64,000 nt of DNA from Cryptomeria japonica (lineage: Eukaryota > Streptophyta > Pinopsida > Cupressales > Cupressaceae): assembly GCF_030272615.1 (NCBI RefSeq), contig NC_081413.1:21700501-21764500 (forward strand), written 5' to 3'. A program made the translations under genes and the position numbers. Every line of letters starts with the position of its first letter. Position 1 is the first letter of the stretch. The notes beneath the pieces are model-generated. The model saw only the letters and a program-made list of their open reading frames with translations. It was not told the origin of the DNA and did not search any database. Shown piece by piece: positions 44,295-56,380 of the stretch.

Positions 44295-47200
44295 ATGAGT
44301 CCTCATAAATTTCCACCTTTAACCCCACATAATTATGCATCATGGAAAATTAAAGTATGGTGCAAATTAATGGAAAAGGGTCTCACGCATTACATAGATG
44401 GAACAATAGCAACACCACCTAATCCTAAGGTTGATCCTAATGCTCAATTAGAATGGCTCACTAAGAATTGCATGGCTCCTGGAACTTTGCGCAAGTATGT
44501 ATCAGATGACCTCATTTTTCACATTGAGAAGTGTCCAACAATCAAAGAGGTTTGGGATATGTTTCAAAAATTGTATGGTCAAGTTGATAAAATCAGAGGT
44601 TACAAAATTGACAATGAGCTCACCAACTTGGATTCCAAGAGTTTTGATACAATCCAAGATTATGTCACCAAAGCAAATGAGCTAAGAGCAAAGCTTAAGG
44701 ATTGTGGAATTGACAAAAAGGATGCTCAGTTGATATTCAACTTGTTGGACAAGCTTGCACCAGAATATGCAACATTTGTGTCTAGCTTCCAAACTCATCA
44801 TTTGACAGTAGGGAGTTCCTATGTTATGCCTTCATTTGATGCTTTCATAGAAATGTTGATATTGGAACAATCTAAGTTGTTGAACATGGGGCTTCTCAAG
44901 TCTTCAAAGTCCAAGGCTTTGGTGGCTAATCAAGGGAATCAGGGAAGTCAAGGCAAAGATTCCAACAAAAAGAAGAAGCACTCTAAGTCTAAGCCACAGC
45001 AGGAAAAAGGAAAATCATCTTCTCCATCTCAAGGCAATTTTTCATCCTCTTCCAAGAAGGGGACACCACCTAAGAAGGATAAACCAACTTGTGCATATTG
45101 CAAGAAGTATGGTCATGATGAGCATCGATGCCACACCAAGAAAGTTGATGAGTTGACAAATCTTCTCAAGAAAAACAACATCAACTTGCCATCTGCCTAC
45201 ACAAAGAAGGATTCAACTCCTTCCTCTTCCTCACAGTCTAAGGGAAAAGGGCAAGCATTTGTAGCTACTACAGGTTCTTCACTGCAATGGATACTTGACT
45301 CAGGTGCCTCATATCACATGGGTTCTACAAAGGAGCAATTTTCTTCATTGGAGCCATCTAAGGTACCTCACATTTACATAGGTGATGATACACAAGTTCA
45401 GGTTGAAGGGAAAGGTTCAGTTGACATGGATGATGGAACATTTGAGAATGTTCTCTATGTTCCTAGCTTGTCTACCAACCTTCTCTCTATCTATCAAATC
45501 ACTCACTATGGAAATGGGAAAAAGGTTGAGTTTACACTAGATTCAGTTGTGGTAAAGGAACTTGATGATGATGCCTTGGTGGCAGTGGGACAAGTCAATT
45601 ACAACTCAAGGCTTTATTCATTCTCCCACTTTGTGCCAAGTTCACCTTCTAGGGCCTTGCTTACTCATTCAAATTCTGAAAGTAAGCTATGGCATGAGCA
45701 GTTTGGTCACCTCAACTACTACTATCTTCAGCAACTAAGCACTAAAGACATGGTCACAAGTCTACCTTGAATCAGTTTTTCAGAGGGTGTATGTTCAGGT
45801 TGTTCCATGGGCAATCATCCTGAAGAGAAGTTTGATAAAGGGAAAGCTTGGAGAGATTTGGAAGTTCTTCAACTTGTTCATAGCGATGTAGCAGGTCCAT
45901 TTCTAGCACCTTCATTTAGCAAGGCCCGCTATGTCCTCACCTTCATTGATGACTACTCCCGCTTCACTTGGGTCTACTTTCTCATTCATAAGAGTGAAGT
46001 ATTTGATAGATTTTCGGACTTCAAGACTCATGTGGAGAAGGAATCCGAGATAGTGGTCAAGATTCTTCATACAGATAATGGAAGGGAATATGTTAAAAAG
46101 AGGCTTGAGGATTTTTGTACATTTGAGGGGATTGATCTTCAGCATTATGTAGCATACACTCCACAGCAGAAGAGAGTTGCAGAATGCAAGAATAGAACTC
46201 TCAAAAAAATGGCTAGCTGTATGATTCATGCACGTTCTCTTGATCCCGCCTTTTGGGTAGAGGCTATCAGTTGTGCCACACACATCCAAAATTGGGTTCC
46301 CCACAAAGCTTTGCAAGGTATTACTCCTTTTGAGGCTTGGGCTGGTAGGAAACCGATTGTTAGACATTTCAGAGTCTTTGGGTGTCTAGCATGGGCTCGT
46401 ATACCTCCACAAAAATGCAAGGCATTGGAACCTCAGAGTCAACCTTGCATATTTGTTGGATATCCTAAGAGTGTTAAGGCATATAGATTGATGGATCCTA
46501 AGACACATGAGGTGTCCATTGAAAGGAGTGTTCACTTTGAGGAAAGCTCTCCTAGCTTAGCCTCTCTACCTCCTCCACCTTCCTCCATTGTGGATAGTGA
46601 TGCTAGTGATTCAGATGATAAGACTCCTTCAACTCCGACTTGTAGGGTTACACCTCCATAAGGTCCACTTGTAGTTGAGGAGCCTCGTTCTCCACCTCCA
46701 CCTATACCTCGTTGGGCTCGACAGACACTTGAGTTAGCAGGTTCTCTTGTTGGGGATCCTTCAGATACATGGAGAACTTGATCACAACATCAGGATCTTC
46801 CACATGCATTCATTGCTACTGTTTCTGATCCACAGACATTTCAGGAAGCATCAGGGGTTCTTGAGTGGGACCAAGCTATGGAGGAAGAGTATAGTTCCTT
46901 GATGAGGAACAACACATGGGATTTAGTCCATCTCCCTAAGGGGAGAAAGATGGTTCGATGTAAGTGGATCTATCGGACCAAGTTTACAGCGGATGGTAGT
47001 GTGGATAAGTATAAGGCTCGGCTTGTTGCGAAAGGTTTCTCTCAGGTTGCCAGTGTTGACTATACTAAGACCTTTGCACCCGTAGCCAAGATGAACTCCA
47101 TTCGCTTGACACTTGCTATTGCTGCAGCTCATGGTTGGGCTATACATCAGATGGATGTGAAGAGTTTTTTTCTTCATGGTGATCTTGATGAGGAGATTTA

Positions 47201-48365
47201 TATGGAGCAGCCATAGGGTTTCATCTAGGATACTTCCTTGGTTTGCAGACTAAGGAAATCTCTCTATGGCCTTAAGCAGGCCCCCAGGGCTTGGTACGCC
47301 AAGATGGATTCCTTTCTTCTCTCAACAGGGTTCACCAGGTGTCATTCTGATCCGAATGTCTACATTTTGCGACATGATGACTCTCACTTGATACTTGTGC
47401 TCTATGTTGATGATTTGATCATTACAAGGAGTACTGCATCCATCATTAGTAGGGTCAAATCTTCTTTGCATGATAGATTTGCTATGACTGACTTGGGTCT
47501 TTTGCACTACTTTCTCGAGATTGAGATTACATAATCATCTTCTGGGATTACACTGTCCTAGCCCAAGTATGCTCTTGATCTACTTGCATGCTTTCATATG
47601 ACTAATTATAAGCCTACCCCGACTCTCTTTCTTTTAGGAGTCAAGCTTGAGGCTCAGTGTTCTTCTCCACCAGTTGATGCCACTTTGTATCATCAGCTTG
47701 TGGGTAGTCTCATCTACTTGACCCATACATGCCCTGATATTTCATTTGTACTTGGCATGGTTTCTCGCTTCATGCAAGAACCACATGAGCTTCATTGGAA
47801 AGCTGCCAAACGCATCCTTCATTACATCGAGAGTACACATCACTATGGGATTCACTATGCAGCAGGCACAGGACTTCGCTTAGTTGGTTACATAGACTCC
47901 GATTGGGTTGGCGATCTTGATGATCGTAAGTCTACTTCCAGTTACAGTTTTCACCTTGGTTTAGGCCCCATTTGTTGGCAGAGAAAGAAGCAACATGCTA
48001 TTTCTCTCTCTTTGACTGAGGCTAAGTATCGAGGCACTGTTAACATAGCGATTGAGACCATTTGGCTCCAGTAGATTATCACAGAGTTTGGATTCACCAC
48101 TCCACGGCTGACAGTTCTACATTGCAATAATCAAAGTGATACTGCAATCTTGAAGAACCCGGTCTAGCACCAGCGGACCAAACACATTGAGATTCATATA
48201 CACTATATCCGAGAGTTGATTCAGGAGCAGGTCATTGATTTGCAGTATTGTCCTACAGCGGAGCAGGTTGCTGACATATTCACCAAACCTTTCACCGAGA
48301 GTAAGTTCCAGTAGTTGCAAGATCTCTTGGGGGTGCGGGATGTGTCATTATGGGGGGTCAGCTGA
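44295..48365 (+). pseudogene. copia-3 gag-pol with about ten in-frame stops
   Basis: One frame throughout, no frameshift seen. ATG at 44295 (MSPHKFPPLTPHNYASWKIK) is preferred; the frame is open further upstream from 44247 but without an ATG. Order: gag; CCHC knuckle CAYCKKYGHDEHRC near 45088-45130; protease LDSGAS near 45293; integrase WHEQFGHL, HSDVAGP, HTDNGREY, VAECKNRT (Glu kept, neighbours changed); RT with LYVDDLI near 47403; RNase H IDSDWVGDLDDRKSTSSY; tail ADIFTKPF. Stops: 45768 TGA, 46659 TAA, 46779 TGA, 47214 TAG, 47226 TAG, 47532 TAA, 47559 TAG, 48072 TAG, 48165 TAG and 48312 TAG. Most sit where Gln or Arg is expected. Confidence 0.93.
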
Positions 48366-48635
48366 CTTCTCCTTTCTCTCTTATTGGGGGGGACTTTTTC
48401 CTCTTTGAGGTTTTGTCCTTCTTCTTTGAGAGTCTTTTGTACTTTCATCTCTCTTTTGGGGGGGAGTTTTTTCCCACGGGGTTTTCTCCCTTTCTCCATT
48501 TGTGAGAGATTGCATTGCATGGTTTTGCTTGCATTTGCATATTGTACATGGGTACCTATCATGGCCTAGTAGTCGGGACCCATCTTGCATTGTTGACTTG
48601 AGTCTTCATTCCCCTAAGTTGCACTTAAGGGGGGG
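48366..48635 (+). other. copia-3 3' untranslated region and polypurine tract
   Basis: Contains several G runs (48386, 48459) and ends in AAGGGGGGG at 48627-48635, abutting the 3' LTR; this is the likely PPT. Confidence 0.75.
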
Positions 48636-49088
48636 TGTTGGTGTAAATAAATATTCATTTTGGATATTATTACACTTTACTTAAGTTAACTTAGGATAAT
48701 GCATCTCTTCATAGTTTGGATTTGAGACACTTAGGGAAGTGTGCACATAGGGATAGAACTTGAAGGAGAAATTCCACCTTTTGTGGTCTTGTTTTGTTGT
48801 TACACTCCACATTCGGTGGGTCATCCACCTCTTGTGGAATATTATATTATTTCTCCTACCTACCCCTAGTATTTCTTTCCTACCCTTGTTTCTCATTGAG
48901 CCACACATCATAATTGTGTGCTCGTACATCCATATGGCCTTGCCTATATAAGTAGGCCTATATTCATTGTATTGGTTAATCCAGTTGATCATTTGCATAT
49001 TGATGAGAAATACAGTTTTGTTCTTGTCATTCTATTATCTCTCTTTTTATTCTTTTCATTGTGCCCTTGATCTTGGCAAAATCCTACA
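48636..49088 (+). repeat. 3' LTR of copia-3 (453 bp)
   Basis: TGTTGGTGTAAATAA ... ATCCTACA, followed by the GAAAC duplication. It carries the 34 bp missing in the 5' copy. Confidence 0.95.
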
Positions 49089-49551
49089 GAAACATTCCAA
49101 GCAGTCCTCCAAGTTCTCCTTAGCTCTCCTAAACTGTGTGCAACCTCTTTGGGGGTAGGTGAGTCTTGCTAATGAACTTGAGTAGGTAGAGGGTTAGACC
49201 TCAAACTGGATGTAGATCACCCAGAGATGAGAAGTACCTTGCTTCCCTTGCATTTCCTTGTGAAAGACTCCTAGCTAATTCTAAAAACCTAAGGAAGGAA
49301 GCCCCAAGAACCAAGCACAATCAGTTGAAGATGGGAGGAACAAGCAATTTGAGTATTTTTGGAGCATGGGAGTAAGCCATCACCATAAAGGGGGTTTTCT
49401 AGGCAAGTAGAGCATGGAATCCTTGGCATTACAATAACAAGATAGGTTGAGTAAACATACACATCAGATCCTACAAGGTTTTGGCTAATACATTGACCCT
49501 TTTGAGCAAGTTAGCCTTGTGAGCACTTCCCTACCAAGCTCCCTATCATAG

Positions 49552-49564
49552 TGGTATCAGATCC
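49552..49564 (+). other. Primer binding site of gypsy-2
   Basis: TGGTATCAGATCC, three bases after the LTR end CCCTATCA. It matches the initiator tRNA-Met type with one difference (AGATCC for AGAGCC). Confidence 0.85.
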
Positions 49565-49601
49565 AACAAAAGATTCAGGGGGAAAGACACATTTGGCAAA
49601 C

Positions 49602-50764
49602 ATGGTGACCAATGCAGAATTGGCTAAGAAGGTAGAGGACCAAGAAGAGGAAGATAGAGCACTCAGAGAAAGACTAGATCAACTAGCAATGAAACTAGCT
49701 GAAGTAGCAGTCAAAACTGAAGAAGTCCAAGATAAGGTTGGAGATCAGGGTAAAATGATGGCAATAGAGGATGAAGTCCCCATGCCAACCCTATCATTGA
49801 GAAAGAACCATTTTTGAAAGCCTTGAGAGCTATGAGTGGTAAGACCTTAGAAGGAGTGGCTATTTTCAGTGGGAAGATGGATCCAGATGCTCTAATAGAG
49901 TGGATCAAAGGGTTAGAAATTCATTTTGAGTGTGATGGAGTCACTGAAGCTCAAAAGGTCAAGGTGGAAAAATCAAGGCTGAGAGGGGCAGTCTTAACAT
50001 GGTGGAAGTTCATCCAAGAGGAAAGGGTGAAAGTAGGCAAGCAACCACTAGCCACCTGGAAGGCAATGGTAGCCAAAATCAAAGAGACCTACCTTCCTGA
50101 AGACTATGTGATACAAATTCACAAGAAAAGACAAAACTTGAGACAAAAAGACCTAGATGTCAGTAGCTACACTAAAGAGTTTCAGAAACTATGCATGAGA
50201 TCCAGAGTAGTGGAGGATGAGAGCATAAATGTGGCAAGGTATTTGAATGATCTAAGATGGAACATCTAGGAGGAGATGAGCTTGTTATGCCCACAAACCG
50301 TACACACGTGCTATCAATTGGCACTTAAGGTGGAAGAGAAATGTAGGAGAAAGCAAGAACAAAACAATAGAGGCCGAGGTAGGGGAAGAGATAGTAGAGG
50401 CCATAGAGGTAGTTTTGGGGGAAGAAGCATATATCAATGATCCCAGAGAGAGTCTAAGCTTATTGAGCGAAGTGGGGATTCTCAAAAAAAATCCAACTAT
50501 AGGGGTAGGTGATCAAGCAACTCAAGTAGAGGTAGATCTAATGGACCAAGGAGAGGGTCCTACTTCTCAACCATGAAATGTTGTAACTGCCAAAAACTAG
50601 GCCACCCTACCTATAGATGCCAAGAGAAGCCTAGTTCATCCTATGGAGGTGAAAAGAGAGTAAACTATGTTCAAGAAGATGGATGTGGTTCCAGAAATTC
50701 AGCTTTGAATCACCTAGCTTCAGAAGATGGTGAGAGTTTGATGATCAAGAGAGTGTTAATGTAG
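49602..50764 (+). pseudogene. gypsy-2 gag, broken
   Basis: Particle protein. ATG at 49602 (MVTNAELAKKVEDQEEEDRA, a coiled-coil-like acidic/basic stretch). A frameshift near 49790 moves the frame to the one carrying LKALRAMSGKTLEGV, the retrotransposon-gag core (WIKGLEIHFECDGV, LTWWKFIQEE, YLPEDYVIQIHKKR, YTKEFQKLC, RYLNDLRW). A TAG at 50267, two TGA codons in the RGRGRGRDSRG-rich basic region and a TAG at 50762-50764 follow. The CCHC knuckle is CNCQKLGHPTYRC with the preceding Cys (about 50579-50620). The frame continues into protease. Confidence 0.88.
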
Positions 50765-53732
50765 AAGCCACATAATGTAGAGGCCTCATAGAGAAGAGCA
50801 TTGTTTAGGATTAAGTGTAAAATAATGGGAAAGGTGTGTAAGGTGATCATAGATTCAGGGTCCACAGATAACATCATATCAGAAGAAGTAGTAAGCAAAT
50901 TGAAACTACCTAGGATACAACACAAGGAGCCATACAAAGTCACCTGGTTGAATAAGGGACAACATGTGTTGGTAAATGAGCAAGATTGGGTATATTTCCA
51001 CATTGGGGGATATGTAGATAGGATCCTATGTGACATCCTTCTAATGGATGCTTGCCACCTGTTGTTGGGTAGACCATGGCAGTTTGACCAAAAAGCACAG
51101 CATGATGGGGAAAGAAACTCCTATTCATTTCAGAAAGATGGAGTAGCATATCAGATCCAATCCCTCATTGAAGAAGGAGAGAGCAGCAATAAGGTGCCTA
51201 ACATCTTGATAGTGAATGAGAAAGAGTTCAAAAAAACACTAGAAGAGGGTGAAGGACTAGGATTTGCACTCATAGTGAAGCCTAAGGAACAAAAGGTAGA
51301 AAAGAAAGTTGAGATACCATATGAAGTGCAGCAAATCCTTGATGACTTCAAACAAATAATCAGTGATGGTACACCTGCAACCTTACCACCTCCTAGAGCC
51401 ATTAGCCATCAAATTGACTTCATTCCTGGAGCCTCTTTGCATAATAAGGCAGCCTACAAGATGACCCCTGACCAAAACAAAGAGGTAGCAAGACAAATAC
51501 AAGAACTCTTAGACCAAGGGCTGATTAGGAAAAGCATTAGTCCTTGTTCAATACCTACAGTGTTGGCACCTAAGAAAGGTGGAACATGGAGACTTTGTAC
51601 GGATTCCAGAGCCATAAACAAAATCACCATCAGATACAGATTTCCCATACCCAGGATAGAGGATTTGATGGATTATTTGGGGGGTGCATAGTATTTCAGT
51701 AAGATTGATTTGAAGAGTGGCTACCATCAGATAAGGATCAAAGAGGGGGATGAGTGGAAGACAACTTTCAAAACAAATGAGGGCCTCTAAGTGGCTAGTC
51801 ATGTCTTTTGGACTCTCTAATGCTCCCAGCACATTCATGAGGCTCATGAATGTGCTTTTACATGATTTCATTGGAAAATTTGTTGTAGTGTATTTAGATG
51901 ACATTCTTATTTTCAACAAGACTAAGGAAGAACACTTACAACATTTAGCCATTGTTTTGAAACAGTTATCTATTGAACAGCTAACCATAAATATAAAAAA
52001 ATGTGATTTCATGCAGCAAGAATTAGTCTATCTTGGTTTTTTGGTATTAGGAGGCAATATAAAAATTGATCACTCAAAGGTTGCAGCAATAACTAGTTGG
52101 CCAACTCCTAAGACAACTAGTGATGTCAGAAGTTTCCATGGTTTGGCCCAGTTTTACAAGAAATTCATCAGGGGATTCAGTGAGATTTGTGCTCCAATGT
52201 TGGACACCATCAAAGGGGGTGTCAAGGTAAAGTTTCAATGGAAAAGTACAGCAAATAAGGGGTTTGAATTACTAAAAACTAAAGTATCTACTCAACCAGT
52301 GCTCATCTTACCTAGTTTTGATAATCTTTTTACTATTGAATGTGATGCTAGTAATATTGTAGTAGGAGCTATTTTAAGTCAAGAAAATAGACCAGTTGCA
52401 TTCTTTAGTGAAAAGTTAAATGATGCAAAGAAAAAGTACTCATCTTATGATTTAGAACTTTATGCATTGGTACAAGCACTTAGGAAATGGAGACACTATC
52501 TTCTTCCTAAAGAGTTTGTTGTATATATAGATAATCAAGCACTCAATTTCTTGAACTCACAGGATAAACTGAATCATAGGCATGTTAAATGGGTAGAATA
52601 TTTACAAGCTTAAAGTTTTACTCTTAAGCATAAGAAGGGTCAGTTGAATAAAGTAGCAGATGCTTTGAGTAGAAGATTGTTAACTATTCATGAGATTCAA
52701 GTTCAAAGCATTGGTATTGATAGTTTCAGGGACATGTATCCTATTGATAATGATTTTGTTGAAGCTTATAAAGTTTGTACAGATTTTGAGAATAACTTCC
52801 ATGGTGCATATGCTGATTTCACTTTGTAGGATGGTTTTTTATTTAGGGGTGGACAGTTGTGTGTTCCACAAGGTTCTATGAGAGAGAACCTCATTCAAGA
52901 GAAGCACAATGGGTGCTTAAGTGGTCATTTCGGTCTCAATAAGACCTTAGAGCTGGTTCAAAGGTTCTATTATTGGCCTAAGATGTAGAGAGACATCAGG
53001 AGGTATGTTGAACAATGCTTGGTATGCCAAAAGGCAAAAGGTAACTCCTCTAATGCTAGTTTATATCAGCATCTTCCCATTCCACATAGGCCTTGGGATT
53101 GCATTAGCATGGATTTTGTAGTAGGATTACCTAGAACTCAAGCAGGATTTGATAGCATCTTTGTAGTAGTTGATAGATTCAGTAAGATGGCTCACTTCAT
53201 TCCTTGCAAAACAACACATGTTGCAAGTCATATTTTTTATTTGTTTTTCAAAGAAGTTGTTAGAATTCATGGTTTTCCTACTAGCATTGTTTCAAATAGG
53301 GATGAGAAGTTTCTTGGTCATTTCTGGAAAACATTGTGGAAGAGATTGGGTACTAATCTCTCTTTTGGTTCAACTTATCATCCAAAAACTGATGGCCAAA
53401 TAGAAGTTGTGAATAGGTCTCTTGGAAACATGCTTTGGTGCTTGACAAAGGAGTATGGGCAGAATTGGGATCAGCTCATTCATCAAGCAGAATATGCCTA
53501 CAATGACAGTGTTAACCGGTCTACGGGTAAAAGTCCATTTGAATTTGTTTATGGTATGCATCTGAGGGGTATAATGGAGTTGAGGGATATCACTAACTTG
53601 CAGCATAAGAGTGGAACAACAAATGACATGGCTCACTCCATGAAGGAGGTTCATGAGCAAGTGAGACAAGCTCTCCAAGACACCTCTCAAAAAGTCAATG
53701 CAAGAGTGGATGCTACAAAGAGAGATGTTTAG
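50765..53732 (+). pseudogene. gypsy-2 pol: protease, reverse transcriptase, RNase H, integrase
   Basis: Protease VIIDSGSTDNIIS (about 50850) and LLLGRPWQFD; RT starting with PPPRAISHQIDFIPGA, LCTDSRAINKITIRYRFP, then TAG at 51689; [14 protein letters not shown]; a frameshift near 51789; then [10 protein letters not shown] (about 51890). RNase [34 protein letters not shown]. Integrase zinc region HNGCLSGHFG ... CLVCQKAK; core MDFVVGLP, IVSNRDEKFLGHFW, TDGQIEVVNRSL. The second catalytic Asp of the DDE triad is Asn (codon 53295-53297). Further stops at 52611 TAA, 52827 TAG, about 52986 TAG and 53730 TAG. RT-RNase H-integrase order identifies Ty3/gypsy. Confidence 0.93.
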
Positions 53733-54188
53733 TTTGCCATAGGTGATTATGTAATGGTTCATTTGAATAAGGAAAGGCTACAAAAGGAAGTTCTAAGCAA
53801 GCTTCAGATGAGGAGGATAGGCCCTTGCAAGATCTTGGCTAACTATGGGTCTAATGCTTATAAAGTTGATTTGCCTACTAATGTTTATTTGTCCCCCATT
53901 TTTAATGTTGCAGATCTGATTGCTTTCAAAGGGAAGCCACCTGAGGAGGTTCAAAGAGTTTCAGATGTTTCCAACTCCCTTTCTGATCTATCTCTCCCTT
54001 CTCTTTCTTTTCCCCATGCTTAATAGGTTTTAGACTCCAGAGTTCTCAAAAAGACAAGGAATCACACCTACATGGACAACCTCATCAAGTGGAAAGATCA
54101 GCCTACTTCAGAGGCCACTTGTATACCTGAAGATGACTTTCAAAAAGTTGGCATTTCTTCTTCTTTTCTGCCTCAAGGAGTCACATGA
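53733..54188 (+). pseudogene. gypsy-2 integrase C-terminus and chromodomain
   Basis: Same frame as pol. FAIGDYVMVHLNKERL, MRRIGPCKILANYG and SPIFNVADLIAF are the usual integrase tail. After TAA-TAG (54021-54026) the frame continues VLDSRVLKKTRNHTYMDNLI, KWKDQPTSEATCIPEDDF, ending TGA at 54186-54188. This is a chromodomain, which in chromoviruses directs integration to heterochromatin through histone marks (family knowledge). The Trp normally in the ATW.P motif is Cys. The two adjacent stops, TAA and TAG, would each revert to Gln by one base. Confidence 0.82.
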
Positions 54189-54200
54189 CTTCTTTGTTTT

Positions 54201-54210
54201 TGGGGGAGTA
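54201..54210 (+). other. Polypurine tract of gypsy-2
   Basis: TGGGGGAGTA abutting the 3' LTR start TGGTGCAGG. Confidence 0.8.
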
Positions 54211-56380
54211 TGGTGCAGGAGCACCTAGTTGAGTCAAAACTCCATTTTTGGGTATTTCATGCTTACATGTTTGTAAAGTCTTGTGCTAGGTTTTTTTTTT
54301 TGTTTTAGGTTGTTTTGAGTCATTTTTAGTGGTTTTGATCTCATTTTGGGCTTGAGAGATCAAATCTTGCATTTCAGGCCTTGAGTTGACAGTTTTTGGC
54401 CAAAAATGTGAAAAAATGGCCAAAAAGGTCTCCTAATGGTTTCAAGAGAATTGAAACATATTTTTTTAGTGTTTTTAAGAATTTATAAGCTGTTTAGGAA
54501 AGTTGATGAGGTTAGATTGTGAAAAATGCATCCTAGAGCAAAAATAGTTGTCATTTGGCTTAAGAAAGTTGTCAAAATGTCATTTTCTTGAAAAATGTAA
54601 TTATTGAAGCCTCTTGTCCATACAAGGGCATGAAAACCAACTAGTGAAACTATATAAGGCCTCCCTTTTCCTTGTAAATGGTTGGTGATGGTATTTGTAA
54701 GAGTAACTTAATAGAAAACAAGTTTTTTTTGGCTTTTATGACTGTTTTTTGTTCATTTTGAAGGGCAGTCCGTACTGTAGCTGTAAAAATCCATACTTTA
54801 CCTTTTGGGAAGTTGATATTTTGTTTTATTTAGACTTCTCGTGTACTTTTTTCATTTATTTTTCATTTGCAAAGTGCTTATTCAAAAAGTTTTCTAAACT
54901 GTATATCTGCTGCCCTGCCAAGGGTTTGGAGTTGTAAGATGCATCAACTTGGTTGATCTAGGTTTGGGATCCCTCCTATGGATTATACAAAGTTTATCCA
55001 TGTGTATATAATGTACATATCTTTCCTTTTGTGCGAGAAGAATGGTTTGAAGATGCTATTTTGTGATTACTAGGCAAGTGTTTGTCATCTGGCTAGTAAC
55101 TTGATAAAAACTCATAGTTTGCACTCAAAAGTAATTTGAGTGAGCAAGTTAATGTGAAAGGGACTTGGAGATTTGGACATGGGAATTGAGTATCTTCTTG
55201 GATGGTTAATTTAACTAGTTCTTACTTCAATCTTTCTCTTTTGTAACCAAACAGTGAGTTCACTGTTTTCATGAATTTGTAAATGGCAAAAAAAAATGCC
55301 CATGTAATGCTTGTTGAGCATAATCCAAGCCTTGCATCTTGAAGTAAATGTAATAGGAGAAGAGATACATGTTTTAATACCTCTTAATTTTGTTTTTCCA
55401 TGTCCAAATTCTTCATTCTTGTAGGTCCCAAAGTGAAGACGTTGCTGACTAGTAAAAGGCAGAGAAAAGACTGTGAAAAGTGCAGTTTTACTGGTTTCTC
55501 ACGTGCTTGCCAAGTGTTTGGCATTTTGATTGCAGAAAAAAAATAGGAGAAGGTTCCTTGAGTTGTGGAAGAGGTCGTAAGCCTTTGAGGATGGGTGAAG
55601 AGAGGAGTAAGAAGTGTTTCCCAAAGTTGCTTTCTCAAAACCCTACCAAACCCTTAAAACATGCCACAAAATGTGGACAGTCCTAAAAGTGCAAAGATAG
55701 TGAACTAAAACTTTAAAATCCTTGATCATAGACCTCCCTAACAAAATTCCAAACAATATTCATGGTGGAAATTCCCATCATTGGGCTAGGTGAGGAAAAC
55801 AAGGCCAATTAGGCCTCCACGGGCTAGTAGCCCTGCTGCATAACACACAAAATTGGCAGTTTTTGCAAAATTGCATGAACCCAGTTGGAAAATGAGTCTT
55901 GGGCTTATAAAACAATATGGAAACATTCCAAGTAGTCCTCCAAGTGCTCCTTAGGTCTCCTAAACCATGTGCAGCCTCTTTTGGGGGTAGGTGAGTCTTG
56001 CTAATGAACTTGAGTAGGTAGAGGGTTAGACCTCAAACCGGATGTTGAGCACCCAAAGATGAGCAATACCTTGCTGCCCTTGAATTTCCTTGTGAAAGAC
56101 TCCTAGCTCATTCTAAAAACCTAAGGAAGGAAGCCCCAATAACCAAGCACAATCAGTTGAAGATGGGAGGAACAAGCAATTTGAGTAGTTTTGGAGCATG
56201 GGAATAAGCCATCACCATAAAGGGAGTTTGCTAGGCAAGTAGAGCATGGAATCCTTGGCGTTACAATAACAAGATAGGTTGAGTAAACATACACATCAGA
56301 TCCTACAAGGTTTTGGCTAATACATTGACCCTTTTGAGCAAGTTAGCCTTGTGAGCACTTCCCTACCAAGCTCCCTATCA
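54211..56380 (+). repeat. 3' LTR of gypsy-2 (2170 bp)
   Basis: TGGTGCAGGAGCACC ... CTCCCTATCA, followed by GAGCC. Uninterrupted copy of the sequence that copia-3 splits in the 5' LTR. TATATAA at 54651-54657. Confidence 0.95.

Larger units (their letters stand above)
42391..49088 (+). mobile_element. Ty1/copia retrotransposon (copia-3) inside the gypsy-2 5' LTR
   Basis: LTRs at 42391-42808 and 48636-49088, PBS directly after the 5' LTR, a 1.5-kb leader, one gag-pol frame, a G-rich PPT, and GAAAC duplications at 42386-42390 and 49089-49093. The intact 3' LTR of gypsy-2 shows the uninterrupted sequence GGAAACATTCC. Coding sequence is damaged almost only by in-frame nonsense codons. Confidence 0.96.
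40728..49548 (+). repeat. 5' LTR of gypsy-2, split by copia-3
   Basis: Segments 40728-42390 and 49094-49548 align in order with the single 3' LTR (54211-56380). It lacks about 54 bp present in the 3' LTR near 54905-54960, and differs by many substitutions. It is followed by TA-G and the PBS. Confidence 0.93.
40728..56380 (+). mobile_element. Ty3/gypsy chromovirus (gypsy-2) with long LTRs, containing copia-3
   Basis: Element ends TGGTGCA ... CCCTATCA with perfect GAGCC duplications. The 5' LTR is 40728-42390 plus 49094-49548 (split by copia-3), the 3' LTR is 54211-56380. PBS at 49552, gag, pol with integrase after RNase H, a C-terminal chromodomain and a PPT at 54201-54210. Without copia-3 and its duplication the element is about 8.95 kb. 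Several stops and two frameshifts. LTR copies differ by several percent and by indels. Confidence 0.95.
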
